A DNA stretch of 25,684 nucleotides from JBDSKH01 sp035495435 (GCA_035495435.1 DATJFV010000019.1:1-25684), one strand, 5' to 3'. Numbered from the stretch's first letter, positions 14,606-22,147 are shown. The notes: generated by a model not told the origin, from the sequence alone. Numbers and translations: made by a program.

Positions 14606-15681
14606 TGACCGCCGCCGCCCCGACCGCCAACGCCCTCACCGCCGGCAAGCTGCCCCGCTCGGCCCCCTGGCTGATCCTGATCGCCAGTCTTGCGGTGATG
14701 CTCGGCGTGTTCTGGCTGCTCGACATGGCCGGCATCACCGAGGACTTCAACTGGATCGGGGCGATCGTCCTCGGTGCGGTGCTCTACGTGATCGTGAACT
14801 ACGTGCTGGCGCTGCTGGTCGAGGGGCGCCGCCAGGGCACCGATCGACTGGTGACGTCGCTGGTGTCGGCGGCCTTCGTCGTGGCCGTGATCCCGCTGGT
14901 CTGGCTGATCGTCACGGTGCTCGAGAGCGGCCTGCTCACGTTCCTGAACGGCACCTTCCTCACCAACTCGATGCGCAACGTGGTCGGCGAGGGCGGCGGC
15001 GCCCTCCACGCCATCGTCGGCACGGTGCTGATCACGCTGCTGGCCGGGGTCATCTCGGTTCCGATCGGCATCATGACCGCGATCTACCTCGTCGAGTACG
15101 GCCGCGGCCGCCTCGCCCAGGCGATCACGTTCCTGGTGGATGTGATGACCGGCATCCCCTCGATCGTCGCGGGTCTGGCGGTACTGGCCTTCTTCGTCCT
15201 CGTCGTCGGCGAGGGTTACCGGTCGGGTTTCGCCGGATCCATTGCGCTCTCGATCCTGATGATCCCGGTCGTCGTGCGCTCCACCGAGGAGATCCTCAAG
15301 CTCGTTCCGAACGAGCTGCGCGAGGCGTCCTACGCGCTCGGGGTGCCGAAATGGCTCACCATCGTGCGCATCGTGCTGCCGACCTCGCTGGCGGGGATCA
15401 CCACCGGCATCATGCTGTCGATCTCCCGCGTCATCGGTGAGACCGCCCCGCTGCTGATCGTCGCCGGGTTCACCACCAGCATGAACTACGACCCGTTCTC
15501 GGAACGCATGATGAGCCTGCCGGTGTTCGTCTACAACTCCTACGTCGCGCCGGGCGTGCAGTCGGAGTTCTACTTCGAACGCGCCTGGGCCGGCGCGCTC
15601 ACCCTCATCCTCATCGTCGCCGTGCTGAACCTGGTGGCGCGCATCGTCTCGCACTACTTCTCGCCGAAGCTCGACCGCTGA
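14605..15681 (+). CDS. pstA: PstA, phosphate ABC transporter permease
   Basis: A 358-residue permease, longer than the enterobacterial one because of two extra N-terminal membrane helices (about residues 22-42 and 52-72), as is common in actinobacteria. The core contains DVMTGIPSIVAGLAVLAFF, the EAA loop REASYALGVPKWLTIVRIVL and SRVIGETAPLLIVAGF. It pairs with PstC to carry phosphate inwards. ATG 14605 shares its first base with the pstC stop (TGATG), so translation is coupled. pstB follows 26 nt downstream. Confidence 0.96.
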   Translation: MTAAAPTANALTAGKLPRSAPWLILIASLAVMLGVFWLLDMAGITEDFNWIGAIVLGAVLYVIVNYVLALLVEGRRQGTDRLVTSLVSAAFVVAVIPLVWLIVTVLESGLLTFLNGTFLTNSMRNVVGEGGGALHAIVGTVLITLLAGVISVPIGIMTAIYLVEYGRGRLAQAITFLVDVMTGIPSIVAGLAVLAFFVLVVGEGYRSGFAGSIALSILMIPVVVRSTEEILKLVPNELREASYALGVPKWLTIVRIVLPTSLAGITTGIMLSISRVIGETAPLLIVAGFTTSMNYDPFSERMMSLPVFVYNSYVAPGVQSEFYFERAWAGALTLILIVAVLNLVARIVSHYFSPKLDR

Positions 15682-15707
15682 GGCCCCTCCCACCTGAAAG
15701 AGAACCC

Positions 15708-16487
15708 GTGTCCAAGCGCATCGAAGTCCGCGATCTCGACGTCTACTACGGCAACTTCCTCGCCGTCGAAGGCGTGTCGCTGACCATCGAACCCCGTACC
15801 GTCACCGCCCTGATCGGGCCGTCGGGGTGCGGCAAGTCGACCTTCATCCGCACCCTCAACCGGATGCACGAGGTCATCCCCGGCGCCCGCGTCGACGGCG
15901 AGGTGCTGATCGACGGCAACAACCTCTACGGGCCGGGCGTCGACCCGGTGCTGGTGCGCCGGCAGGTCGGCATGGTGTTCCAGCGGCCCAACCCGTTCCC
16001 GACGATGTCGATCAAAGAGAACGTGCTGGCGGGTGTGAAGCTGAACAACCGCAAGATCAGCAAGACCGACGCCGACGACCTGGTCGAGAAGTCGCTGCTC
16101 GGCGCCAACCTCTGGAACGAGGTGAAGGACCGCCTCGACAAGCCCGGCTCGGGGCTGTCCGGCGGCCAGCAGCAGCGCCTGTGCATCGCACGTGCCATCG
16201 CGGTGAAGCCCGACGTGATCCTGATGGACGAGCCCTGCTCTGCCCTCGACCCGATCTCCACCCTCGCGATCGAGGACCTCATCGAGGACCTCAAGCAGGA
16301 GTACACGATCGTGATCGTCACCCACAACATGCAGCAGGCGTCGCGGGTCAGCGACAGGACGGCGTTCTTCAACATCGCCGGCACCGGCAAGCCGGGCAAG
16401 CTCATCGAGTACGACGACACCACGACGATCTTCAGCAAGCCGAGCGTCCAGGCGACCGAGGACTACGTCTCGGGCAAGTTCGGATAA
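15708..16487 (+). CDS. pstB: PstB, phosphate ABC transporter ATP-binding protein
   Basis: A 259-residue ABC ATPase of standard length. The Walker A motif is GPSGCGKST, the signature LSGGQQQRLCIARAIA, the Walker B VILMDEPCSALDPIS and the switch histidine lies in VTHNMQQASRVSD. It energises phosphate uptake through PstC/PstA. It starts at GTG 15708 behind GAAAGAGAA. It is last in pstSCAB and convergent with rskA only 7 nt away; a 5-bp stem (TTCGG...CCGAA, 16479-16494) spans the junction and may be a weak shared terminator. Confidence 0.97.
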   Translation: MSKRIEVRDLDVYYGNFLAVEGVSLTIEPRTVTALIGPSGCGKSTFIRTLNRMHEVIPGARVDGEVLIDGNNLYGPGVDPVLVRRQVGMVFQRPNPFPTMSIKENVLAGVKLNNRKISKTDADDLVEKSLLGANLWNEVKDRLDKPGSGLSGGQQQRLCIARAIAVKPDVILMDEPCSALDPISTLAIEDLIEDLKQEYTIVIVTHNMQQASRVSDRTAFFNIAGTGKPGKLIEYDDTTTIFSKPSVQATEDYVSGKFG

Positions 16488-16494
16488 CCCCGAA

Positions 16495-17271
16495 TCAGGC
16501 GGTTTCGACGACGAAGATCGGTTCGCCCGTCGGCGCCGGTGAGCCGCCCGCCGGTTCGACGGTCACGCCGATCGTGTCGCCGGCGTTCATGACTCCGGAG
16601 AGAACGATGCTGCGCCTGCCGTCCTCGGCCGGTTCGAACGTGCCCGCCGGCGTCGCGGAGCCCGCGTCGTCCATGTACCACAGCTCGTAGGTGCTGCCCG
16701 CGGGCAGACCCTTGATGCCGTCGATCAGCACCGCAGCCCGCTGCAGCTCGAGCGACCACACCACCGTCGCGGTGCCGCCCCCGGAGATGTCGACGGTTTG
16801 ATGCGCCGAATCGGACGCCGCCTGGATCTGGTTGATCTGGCTGGCCGTGGTCAGGTCGGACTGCGCCTGCAGGCCGGCACGCACCGTGAGCCCGAGCGCC
16901 GCGATGAGCACCACCGCGGCGGCCACCGACGCGATCCGCACCAGCGAGCCGCTCCAGCGCGACCGCGCCTTCAGCTCAGCCGGTCCGGGTTCGGCGCCGG
17001 CAGGGGTATCGGCGCCGGCAGGTGCGCCGGTGTCGGCGACGGGCGGCAGCTGCGGAGTGCTCGCCACCGCGTCGAGGATCGACGCCCGAAGCGAAGCCGG
17101 GGGTTCGACCGCCGGAACCGACATGCCCAGCTCGACCGCGGTATCCGTCAGCTCGGTGACCTCGTCACGCAGCTGCTCGCTTTCGCGCATGGCCGCCTCG
17201 AAGTCGCGGCGCTCCGCCTCGCCGAGGGCGTTCAGGGCGTATGCGCCCGACTCGTTCTGCGGGTCGTTCAT
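16495..17271 (-). CDS. rskA: RskA-like membrane anti-sigma factor
   Basis: The 258-residue product has an N-terminal anti-sigma domain (residues about 1-45: GAYALNALGEAERRDFEAAM). A Pro/Ala-rich linker and one membrane helix follow (about 106-127, ASVAAAVVLIAALGLTV). The extracellular RskA domain includes YELWYMDDAGSATPAGTF and GVTVEPAGGSPAPTGEP. RskA holds SigK at the membrane until regulated proteolysis frees it. The ATG at 17271 overlaps the sigK stop (ATGA), so the pair is made together. A classical HxxxCxxC zinc motif is absent, as expected for RskA. The trigger is unknown. Confidence 0.92.
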   Translation of the reverse strand: MNDPQNESGAYALNALGEAERRDFEAAMRESEQLRDEVTELTDTAVELGMSVPAVEPPASLRASILDAVASTPQLPPVADTGAPAGADTPAGAEPGPAELKARSRWSGSLVRIASVAAAVVLIAALGLTVRAGLQAQSDLTTASQINQIQAASDSAHQTVDISGGGTATVVWSLELQRAAVLIDGIKGLPAGSTYELWYMDDAGSATPAGTFEPAEDGRRSIVLSGVMNAGDTIGVTVEPAGGSPAPTGEPIFVVETA

Positions 17272-17867
17272 GAGGTCACCCCCAATTCGTCGCGCAACCG
17301 GATCATGCCGTCGCGCAGTCGGGTCTTGACGGTGCCGATCGGCACCTTGAGCATCGCCGACACCTCGCTGTGGCTGTACCCGCCGAAGTATGCCAGAGTG
17401 ACGGCCTGCCGCTGAAGCTCGGTGAGCCGGCCCATCGCGATCTTCACCCGCTCGCTCTCGATCAGCACCTCCACGTCCTCGGCGACGGTGTCGAAACCGG
17501 GACTGTAGTCGCGGATGCCGATGCGGGTGTCGCGGTCATGGCTGGCCTGCGCCGAGCGGATGCGGTCCACCGCACGGCGGTGGGTCATGGTCAGCATCCA
17601 GGAGATGGCGCCGCCCTTCGACGGCTCATAGCGCGGCGCGTTCTGCCAGATCTCGAGGAAGATCTCTTGCGTGACCTCCTCCGACTGGGCGTGATCGCGC
17701 AGCAGGCGCTTCACCAGGCCGAAGACGCGCGAAGCGGTGCGGTCGTACAGTTCGGCGAATGCCTCGCGGTCGCCCTGCGCCACGCGCGCGAGCAGATCTT
17801 CGCTGGTGACGAGGGGGGTGGAGCCATCCACCTCCTCGTCCCGATTGCGTGTCACAGTCGACAGCAT
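17268..17867 (-). CDS. sigK: SigK-type ECF RNA polymerase sigma factor
   Basis: A 199-residue ECF sigma factor. Region 2 spans FAELYDRTASRVFGLVKRLL to SWMLTMTHRRAVDRIR, and region 4 is LTELQRQAVTLAYFGGYSHS followed by EVSAMLKVPIGTVKTRLRDG. The ATG at 17867 has a good AAGGTGG ribosome binding site 6 nt upstream; longer frames cross a strong hairpin and are rejected. It overlaps rskA (ATGA), its anti-sigma partner. A CCATCG-N15-CCGAAT element at 17951-17977 matches the mycobacterial SigK promoter type, suggesting autoregulation. In M. tuberculosis SigK drives mpt70/mpt83 and dipZ; here those homologues are adjacent, which supports the name. Confidence 0.93.
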   Translation of the reverse strand: MLSTVTRNRDEEVDGSTPLVTSEDLLARVAQGDREAFAELYDRTASRVFGLVKRLLRDHAQSEEVTQEIFLEIWQNAPRYEPSKGGAISWMLTMTHRRAVDRIRSAQASHDRDTRIGIRDYSPGFDTVAEDVEVLIESERVKIAMGRLTELQRQAVTLAYFGGYSHSEVSAMLKVPIGTVKTRLRDGMIRLRDELGVTS

Positions 17868-17908
17868 GTCATACCACCTTGTGAGGGCCGGGTCGAAGTT
17901 CAGGTGAT

Positions 17909-17939
17909 CGGGGGCCGGCCTCTGGGTAGCCGGCCCCCG
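17909..17939 (-). terminator. Strong GC hairpin upstream of sigK
   Basis: CGGGGGCCGGC (17909-17919), a 9-nt loop and GCCGGCCCCCG (17929-17939) give a perfect 11-bp stem. It lies 42 nt before the sigK ATG and about 47 nt past the dipZ stop. It could end dipZ transcription, or be a leader structure if sigK uses the promoter at 17951-17977. There is no T-run. Confidence 0.65.
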
Positions 17940-17950
17940 GATCATGAGGC

Positions 17951-17977
17951 ATTCGGAGCGGGGGGCTCCGCCGATGG
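17951..17977 (-). promoter_or_regulatory. Candidate SigK-dependent promoter of sigK-rskA
   Basis: On the minus strand CCATCG (17977-17972), a 15-nt spacer and CCGAAT (17956-17951) match the M. tuberculosis SigK consensus CCATCC / CCGAAT at 5/6 and 6/6. The spacer is itself a CGGAGC...GCTCCG inverted repeat (17954-17970) overlapping the -10, so a terminator reading is also possible. Confidence 0.55.
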
Positions 17978-17985
17978 GTGCCGGC

Positions 17986-19710
17986 TCATCCGAATGTGAA
18001 CGAGTAGGCCGTGACACCCGGCGGCACGGTCACCACGATCTCGCCCTGACGCGGACCGTCGAGAGACAGCAGCTGCTGCGAGCCGGGCGTGCCGCCGACC
18101 TCGAGCGTGCGCTCCTCGCCGCCGTCCACGCGGTAGCGGACCGTTCCGCTTCCCCCGAGCACCATGCGCACCTCCTGGGTGGCGCTGTACTCCAGGCGGA
18201 TGCGGGCGTCGCCCTGGGCGGGCGTGATGCCCTGGAAGTCGACCGTCCACGATCCGTCGAGGGCGAACGTGTCGCGCTTCTGGTCGGACGGGAAGGCGAA
18301 GTCCGCGGTACCGGCCGTGTACTTCTCGGTGCCCCCGAAGTTCACCTCCTTGCCGGCGTTCAGGTACGTCTCCGGCGTCGTGGCTCCGGCGTCGGGAGTG
18401 TCGTCCTCGACGGCCGTCTCGCCCGGCAGCACCACACCCGGATCGGCCTGCTGCAACAGCTGGCGGATCAGCTTCTCGGTGGTGTCGTAGCCGCCCTCAC
18501 CGAAGGTGATGTGCCGCACCACCCCGTCGGCGTCGATCAGGTACGACGCCGGCCAGTAGCGGTTGCGGTAGTTGGTCCAGGTCGCCAGCGAGTTGTCCAT
18601 CGCCACCGGGTACTCGATGCCGAAGTCCTTGATGCCCTGCTCGACGTTGCGCTGCTCCTTCTCGAAGGCGTACTCGGGCGAATGGATGCCGATGACCTCG
18701 AGCCCGGCGTTCTTGTACGTGTCGTACCAGGCGGTGACGTGAGGCAGCGAACGCTGGCAGTTGATGCAGGCGTAGGTCCAGAAGTCGACCAGCACCACCT
18801 TGCCGCGCAGGTCGGCCAGATCGACCGCCGCGCCATCCGGAGTGTTCAGCCATGCCGTGATGCCCTTGATCGACGGGGCCGTGCCGCAGCTCTGCAGCTC
18901 GGGCGCGCCGTTGGTGCACTTGTCGAGATCCTTGTTCTCGTCGTTCACCAGACCGCCGAGGTCGAGCGCCTGCTGCACCTCGTCCGATTCGGAGATCGAC
19001 TCCTGGATGCCCGCCGTGTAGTCCGGCACCAGCCGCTGCAGCAGCTGCGGCAGGTTGAACACCAGGCCGACGGCGAGCGCGATCATGACGACGCCCCCGA
19101 CCACCCGGATCGTCTTCTGGCGCTTGCGGAACGCCTTGATCCGTTCGGTGATCGCTCGGCCGGCGAGCGCGAAGACCAGCAGCGGCACCGCGGCGCCCAG
19201 CGCGAACGAGACGGTGAGCACCACCGTGTCGACGCCGATGCGCCCGGTCGAACCGGCGACGGTGATCGCGGCGAGCACCGGACCGGCGCACGGCACGTAG
19301 ACGGCGCCGAGCGCGAACCCGAGCAGGAACCCGTTGCGGTCGGTGCCCACGTGACGCTGCGGGATGAGCGAGAACGGCTTCTCGATGAGGTGCTGGAAGC
19401 GGGGAATGATGAGCCCCAGCCCGATGATGATGAGCACCACGATGCCCGCCCAGCGCAGCACATCCTGCGGCAGGTTCAGCAACGCCAGCAGCAGCGACCC
19501 CACCAGGGTCACCAGGGTGAAGCTGAGCACGAGACCGGCGATCACCACGAACGGACGCCACCTCGACACGGGAGCCCGCTCGTCATCCGCCCCCCGCGCG
19601 CTCTGCGCGCCGCCGGAGAAGAAGATGACAGGCAGGACGGGGATGATGCACGGCGAGATGCCGGTGACGAGGCCGCCCAGAAGGCCGATGAGCACGAGCG
19701 AGATCAACAT
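17986..19710 (-). CDS. dipZ: DipZ: CcdA/DsbD-type membrane domain fused to a thioredoxin-like domain
   Basis: A 574-residue thiol-disulfide exchange protein. Residues 1-225 are a CcdA-like domain with about six membrane helices and paired cysteines in SPCIIPVLP (C21) and VPCAGPVLA (C141), which pass electrons across the membrane. Residues about 280-420 form an extracellular thioredoxin-like domain with catalytic CINC (C315, C318) in WTYACINCQRSLPHV. A C-terminal beta-rich domain ends SFTFG, as in mycobacterial DipZ. C265 and C275 may form a further disulfide. I chose ATG 19710, at the first hydrophobic helix. It has no ribosome binding site, but CCGAAA sits 7 nt upstream, so the mRNA may be leaderless. 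Neighbours are sigK-rskA downstream and an MPT83-like gene divergent. Confidence 0.93.
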   Translation of the reverse strand: MLISLVLIGLLGGLVTGISPCIIPVLPVIFFSGGAQSARGADDERAPVSRWRPFVVIAGLVLSFTLVTLVGSLLLALLNLPQDVLRWAGIVVLIIIGLGLIIPRFQHLIEKPFSLIPQRHVGTDRNGFLLGFALGAVYVPCAGPVLAAITVAGSTGRIGVDTVVLTVSFALGAAVPLLVFALAGRAITERIKAFRKRQKTIRVVGGVVMIALAVGLVFNLPQLLQRLVPDYTAGIQESISESDEVQQALDLGGLVNDENKDLDKCTNGAPELQSCGTAPSIKGITAWLNTPDGAAVDLADLRGKVVLVDFWTYACINCQRSLPHVTAWYDTYKNAGLEVIGIHSPEYAFEKEQRNVEQGIKDFGIEYPVAMDNSLATWTNYRNRYWPASYLIDADGVVRHITFGEGGYDTTEKLIRQLLQQADPGVVLPGETAVEDDTPDAGATTPETYLNAGKEVNFGGTEKYTAGTADFAFPSDQKRDTFALDGSWTVDFQGITPAQGDARIRLEYSATQEVRMVLGGSGTVRYRVDGGEERTLEVGGTPGSQQLLSLDGPRQGEIVVTVPPGVTAYSFTFG

Positions 19711-19717
19711 GCCGACG

Positions 19718-19744
19718 TTTCGGAGCGACGGGCTGATCCGGTGG
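19718..19744 (-). promoter_or_regulatory. Candidate SigK-dependent promoter of dipZ
   Basis: On the minus strand CCACCG (19744-19739), 15 nt and CCGAAA (19723-19718). The -10 ends 7 nt before the dipZ ATG, which would give a leaderless transcript. The spacing is the same as the sigK and fasciclin candidates. Confidence 0.5.
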
Positions 19745-19759
19745 GAAATCCGATTCGAC

Positions 19760-19786
19760 CCAACCCCCGTGGGGAGGGCTCCGAAA
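19760..19786 (+). promoter_or_regulatory. Candidate SigK-dependent promoter of the MPT83-like gene
   Basis: CCAACC (19760-19765), 15 nt and CCGAAA (19781-19786) match the SigK consensus at 5/6 and 5/6. The leader to ATG 19856 would be about 63 nt. It is back-to-back with the dipZ candidate; the two -35 boxes are 15 bp apart. Confidence 0.5.
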
Positions 19787-19855
19787 CAGTGACAAGACGC
19801 ACGCATGTGCTCCGGGGATCTGGGCCTCACTCACACTGTCGAAGGGACAAGTTCC

Positions 19856-20500
19856 ATGCGCATCACAGCACGCCGGCCGCTCGCGGCCCTCACCATCGCC
19901 GCGTTCGCCAGCCTCGGCCTCGCCGCCTGTTCCATGAGCGAGACCCCGGCCGAGCCGGAGACCTCGGCGCCGTCCGAGGCACCCATGGCGGACCCGGCCT
20001 TCAACGACCTCGTCGGCCCCGGCTGCGAGGCCTACGCCGCGCAGGTTCCGGACGGCGGCGGCTCGATCGTCGGCATGTCGCAGGACCCGGTGGCCGTCGC
20101 CGCCTCGAACAACCCGCTGCTGACCACCCTGGTCGCCGCGGTGTCGGGCCAGCTGAACCCCGACGTGAACCTGGTCGACACGCTCAACGGCAGCGAGTTC
20201 ACCGTGTTCGCGCCGGTCGACGACGCCTTCGCCAAGCTCGACCCGGCCACCGTCGAGTCGCTGAAGGACCCGAAGAACGCCGGTCTGCTGACCTCGATCC
20301 TCACCTACCACGTGGTGCCCGGCCAGATCCTTCCGGACGCCATCGTCGGCACCCAGACCACCGTCCAGGGCGGCACGGTCGAGGTGACCGGCTCGGGTGA
20401 CATGCTGAAGGTCAACGACGCCAACGTCATCTGCGGCGGCGTTCACACCGCCAACGCGACGGTGTACCTGATCGACTCGGTGCTTCTGCCCGCGTCCTAA
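19856..20500 (+). CDS. MPT83/MPT70-like fasciclin-domain lipoprotein
   Basis: A 214-residue cell-surface protein. The signal peptide has lipobox LAAC with lipidated C25. A Ser/Pro/Glu linker (28-45) leads into one FAS1 domain (about 50-214). Its strings GPGCEAYAAQVP, GMSQDPVAVAASNNP, LVDTLNGSEFTVFAPVDDAF and ILTYHVVPGQ strongly recall mycobacterial MPT83/MPT70. Cysteines C57 and C193 are placed as the MPT70 disulfide. FAS1 proteins mediate adhesion or matrix contact; the role in a free-living actinobacterium is unknown. The ribosome binding site is GAAGGGA at 19841. The gene is divergent from dipZ, whose thioredoxin domain might handle this disulfide (inference). Confidence 0.93.
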   Translation: MRITARRPLAALTIAAFASLGLAACSMSETPAEPETSAPSEAPMADPAFNDLVGPGCEAYAAQVPDGGGSIVGMSQDPVAVAASNNPLLTTLVAAVSGQLNPDVNLVDTLNGSEFTVFAPVDDAFAKLDPATVESLKDPKNAGLLTSILTYHVVPGQILPDAIVGTQTTVQGGTVEVTGSGDMLKVNDANVICGGVHTANATVYLIDSVLLPAS

Positions 20501-20509
20501 TCAGAACAG

Positions 20510-20545
20510 CGAAGGGGCGGGTGCGCGGTGGCGCCCGCCCCTTCG
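20510..20545 (+). terminator. Terminator hairpin after the fasciclin gene
   Basis: CGAAGGGGCGGG (20510-20521) pairs perfectly over 12 bp with CCCGCCCCTTCG (20534-20545) around a 12-nt loop, 10 nt after the stop. There is no long T-run, as is common for high-GC terminators. Confidence 0.85.
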
Positions 20546-20651
20546 TCATGTCCGGATGCTGCGGGCGCCAGATCCTGCGGGCGCGGAACACAGAAGTGCC
20601 AGGCCGCAGAAACGCCTCTCGGCGCAAGGCCGCTCGAAGCGGCGAATATTG

Positions 20652-20678
20652 GAGCCCGGGGTTACTGCGGCCCGGCTC
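20652..20678 (-). terminator. Hairpin downstream of the minus-strand membrane protein gene
   Basis: GAGCC-C-GGG pairs with CCCGGCTC with one bulged C and a 10-nt loop, 8 nt past the stop of the gene at 20686-21234. Between this and the fasciclin terminator (20546-20651) I see only a repeated CTGCGGGCGC (20559, 20575) and a small GCCGCT-CGA-AGCGGC hairpin (20629-20643), with no gene. Confidence 0.5.
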
Positions 20679-20685
20679 AGACAGT

Positions 20686-21234
20686 TTACGCGCCGCCGGC
20701 TGGGCGCTTGGTCCGGGTTCGCTTCGAGCGACGGTAGTCGGGGTCGTCGAGATGGATGATGTCGTCGGACCGGCTGAGTCGCACGATCGTGTTGGCCACG
20801 GCCGCGATGGCGAGCAGCACCACCACCACGAGGTAGACCCAGAGGGCGACCTCGTACAGCTCGGCCAGCTCCCACGCCTCCTTGAGAAAGATCAGGGACG
20901 CGCCGCCCGCGACCGCGAACCACCCGGACGCCTTGTTGGTGAAGCCGACGTACTGGGTGCGCAGCTGCGGTGACATCGCGCTCATGGCCTGGCGACGGAA
21001 CGCGTCGTTGCGGCGCCGGTTCTTGACGTACGCCACCGGGGGCAGCAGCCACCACCAGTTCGAGATCGGTGCGGGGCGGTCGACCTTGCCGCGCAACTCC
21101 TCGAACCCCTCGCGATCGAGCTCCTCGTCGCGCAACTCGATCGCGGCCTGCAACAGCGGCCCCGCGACCAGCAGCCAGGCGCCGAGGAAGCCGGCCCAAT
21201 GGATGAGGTACGCCATGACATCCGGGGTGTCCAT
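20686..21234 (-). CDS. Conserved membrane protein, function unknown
   Basis: The 182-residue product has one N-terminal membrane helix (about 10-33, IHWAGFLGAWLLVAGPLLQA). A cytoplasmic middle part is rich in charge (ELRDEELDREGFEELRGKVD, KNRRRNDAFRRQAM). Two closely spaced hydrophobic helices follow (about 104-118 and 130-153) and a basic tail ends RRSKRTRTKRPAGGA. No enzyme motif is seen. An ATG 9 nt upstream (21243) is an equally possible start; neither has a clear ribosome binding site. It follows the gene at 21267-21896 on the same strand and probably shares its transcript. Family not recognised. Confidence 0.8.
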   Translation of the reverse strand: MDTPDVMAYLIHWAGFLGAWLLVAGPLLQAAIELRDEELDREGFEELRGKVDRPAPISNWWWLLPPVAYVKNRRRNDAFRRQAMSAMSPQLRTQYVGFTNKASGWFAVAGGASLIFLKEAWELAELYEVALWVYLVVVVLLAIAAVANTIVRLSRSDDIIHLDDPDYRRSKRTRTKRPAGGA

Positions 21235-21266
21235 GGCAACCATGCTGGCAGGCCGGGCGATGGGTG

Positions 21267-21896
21267 TCAGTCGAGCGAGTCGGAGCGCGCCAGGCGGGCG
21301 CAGGCCACCAGCTCGTCGGCGGTGGTCACCAGCCGCTGGGCGCGGGTCGTCAGCTCGGTGCTGCGCTCGGGGCTGGCGGCCTCCTGATCGTCGGCGACGC
21401 TGAGAGCCCCCGCGGCGGTGACACGGCAGAAGGCGGCGGCGCGCTCGAGAGCGTCGGCCAGGTCGCCGTCGAACACCCCGCGCAGGATGCGGTCGGCGAG
21501 GTCGGTGATCTCCTGCGGCCCCGCAGGCAACGGCGCGCCCGCGATCACCGGATCGATGGTCGACAGCACCTCGGTGCCGCGCTGGAAAAGCAGCGCCACC
21601 CCCGCCGGATCCTGCCGGATCAGCACCCGCACCAGATAGATGCGCCAGAGCGCCCCGGGCAGGCTGTGCGGGCTGGAACGCGCCCACAACTCCGCGAGCG
21701 CGTCGATGCCGTGCTCGTCGGTGTAGGTGACCAGCCGCTCGACCACGGCCGGGTCATCGGACTCGCGGGCGCGGGAGAGCAGCATGCGCGCCGTCTGGTG
21801 CGCGGTGCGGCGCAGAGTCGCCGGGTCATCGCCGCCCGCGAACGCCTCGAACTCGCGCCCGCCGAACAGCGCGGGTCTGCGGAAGTCGTCGGCCAT
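21267..21896 (-). CDS. Conserved hypothetical protein, all-helical
   Basis: The 209-residue soluble protein begins MADDFRRPALFGGREFEAFA. It is predicted mostly helical (TAHQTARMLLSRARES, DALERAAAFCRVTAAGAL, STELTTRAQRLVTTADELV), with no membrane segment and no catalytic motif that I recognise. Its one cysteine (FCRVT) is isolated. The start ATG 21896 lies 6 nt after TACCGT, a leaderless arrangement, although AGAGGG directly abuts the start. tRNA-Lys is divergent 56 nt away. I do not assign a function. Confidence 0.75.
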   Translation of the reverse strand: MADDFRRPALFGGREFEAFAGGDDPATLRRTAHQTARMLLSRARESDDPAVVERLVTYTDEHGIDALAELWARSSPHSLPGALWRIYLVRVLIRQDPAGVALLFQRGTEVLSTIDPVIAGAPLPAGPQEITDLADRILRGVFDGDLADALERAAAFCRVTAAGALSVADDQEAASPERSTELTTRAQRLVTTADELVACARLARSDSLD

Positions 21897-21952
21897 CCCT
21901 CTACGGTACGCGTGGCGGCGCGGCGATGCTTTCGTGGCTACGCTGGAGGTAC

Positions 21953-22025
21953 GGGCCTGTAGCTCAGTTGGCAGAGCATCGGACTTTTAATCCGCGGGTC
22001 GTGGGTTCGAGCCCCACCGGGCCCA
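21953..22025 (+). tRNA. tRNA-Lys (anticodon TTT)
   Basis: The acceptor arms GGGCCTG (21953-21959) and CGGGCCC (22018-22024) pair over 7 bp with one wobble. The D arm contains AGCTCAGTTGGCAGAGC, the anticodon loop is CTTTTAA with TTT, and the T arm is GTGGGTTCGAGCCCCAC. The discriminator is A (22025). The 3' CCA is not encoded (CCG follows). Confidence 0.97.
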
Positions 22026-22058
22026 CCGTCTTCTCGCTTCGGCCTCATGCTCGCCGTG

Positions 22059-22147
22059 CCGTGCAGGATTCAGTCATTGCCGCCGTTGCACGTCGCGGAG
22101 GGCCGAATGCCGCATGGGTAGGCCCGGATTGACTGAATGCTGCACGG
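22059..22147. repeat. 89-bp imperfect palindromic element next to tRNA-Lys
   Basis: CCGTGCAGGATTCAGTCA (22059-22076) and TGACTGAATGCTGCACGG (22130-22147) are inverted copies with 17 of 18 matches. Inside, GGGCC (22100-22104) and GGCCC (22121-22125) form a second nested pair. It contains no gene. It lies 33 nt after the tRNA and 38 nt before the next gene. It could be a MITE-like element or an RNA hairpin. Confidence 0.65.

Noticed and set aside
16479..16494. TTCGG...CCGAA stem at the pstB-rskA junction as a terminator
   Set aside because: Only 5 bp with no T-run and partly inside pstB; too weak to list as a separate feature.
20559..20584. Direct repeat CTGCGGGCGC twice, 16 nt apart
   Set aside because: Ten GC-rich bases can recur by chance; no regular array, so not a CRISPR or operator.
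21926..22132. Short frame across the tRNA gene giving PVAQLAEHRTFNPRVVGSSP
   Set aside because: This string is the well-known spurious translation of a tRNA gene.
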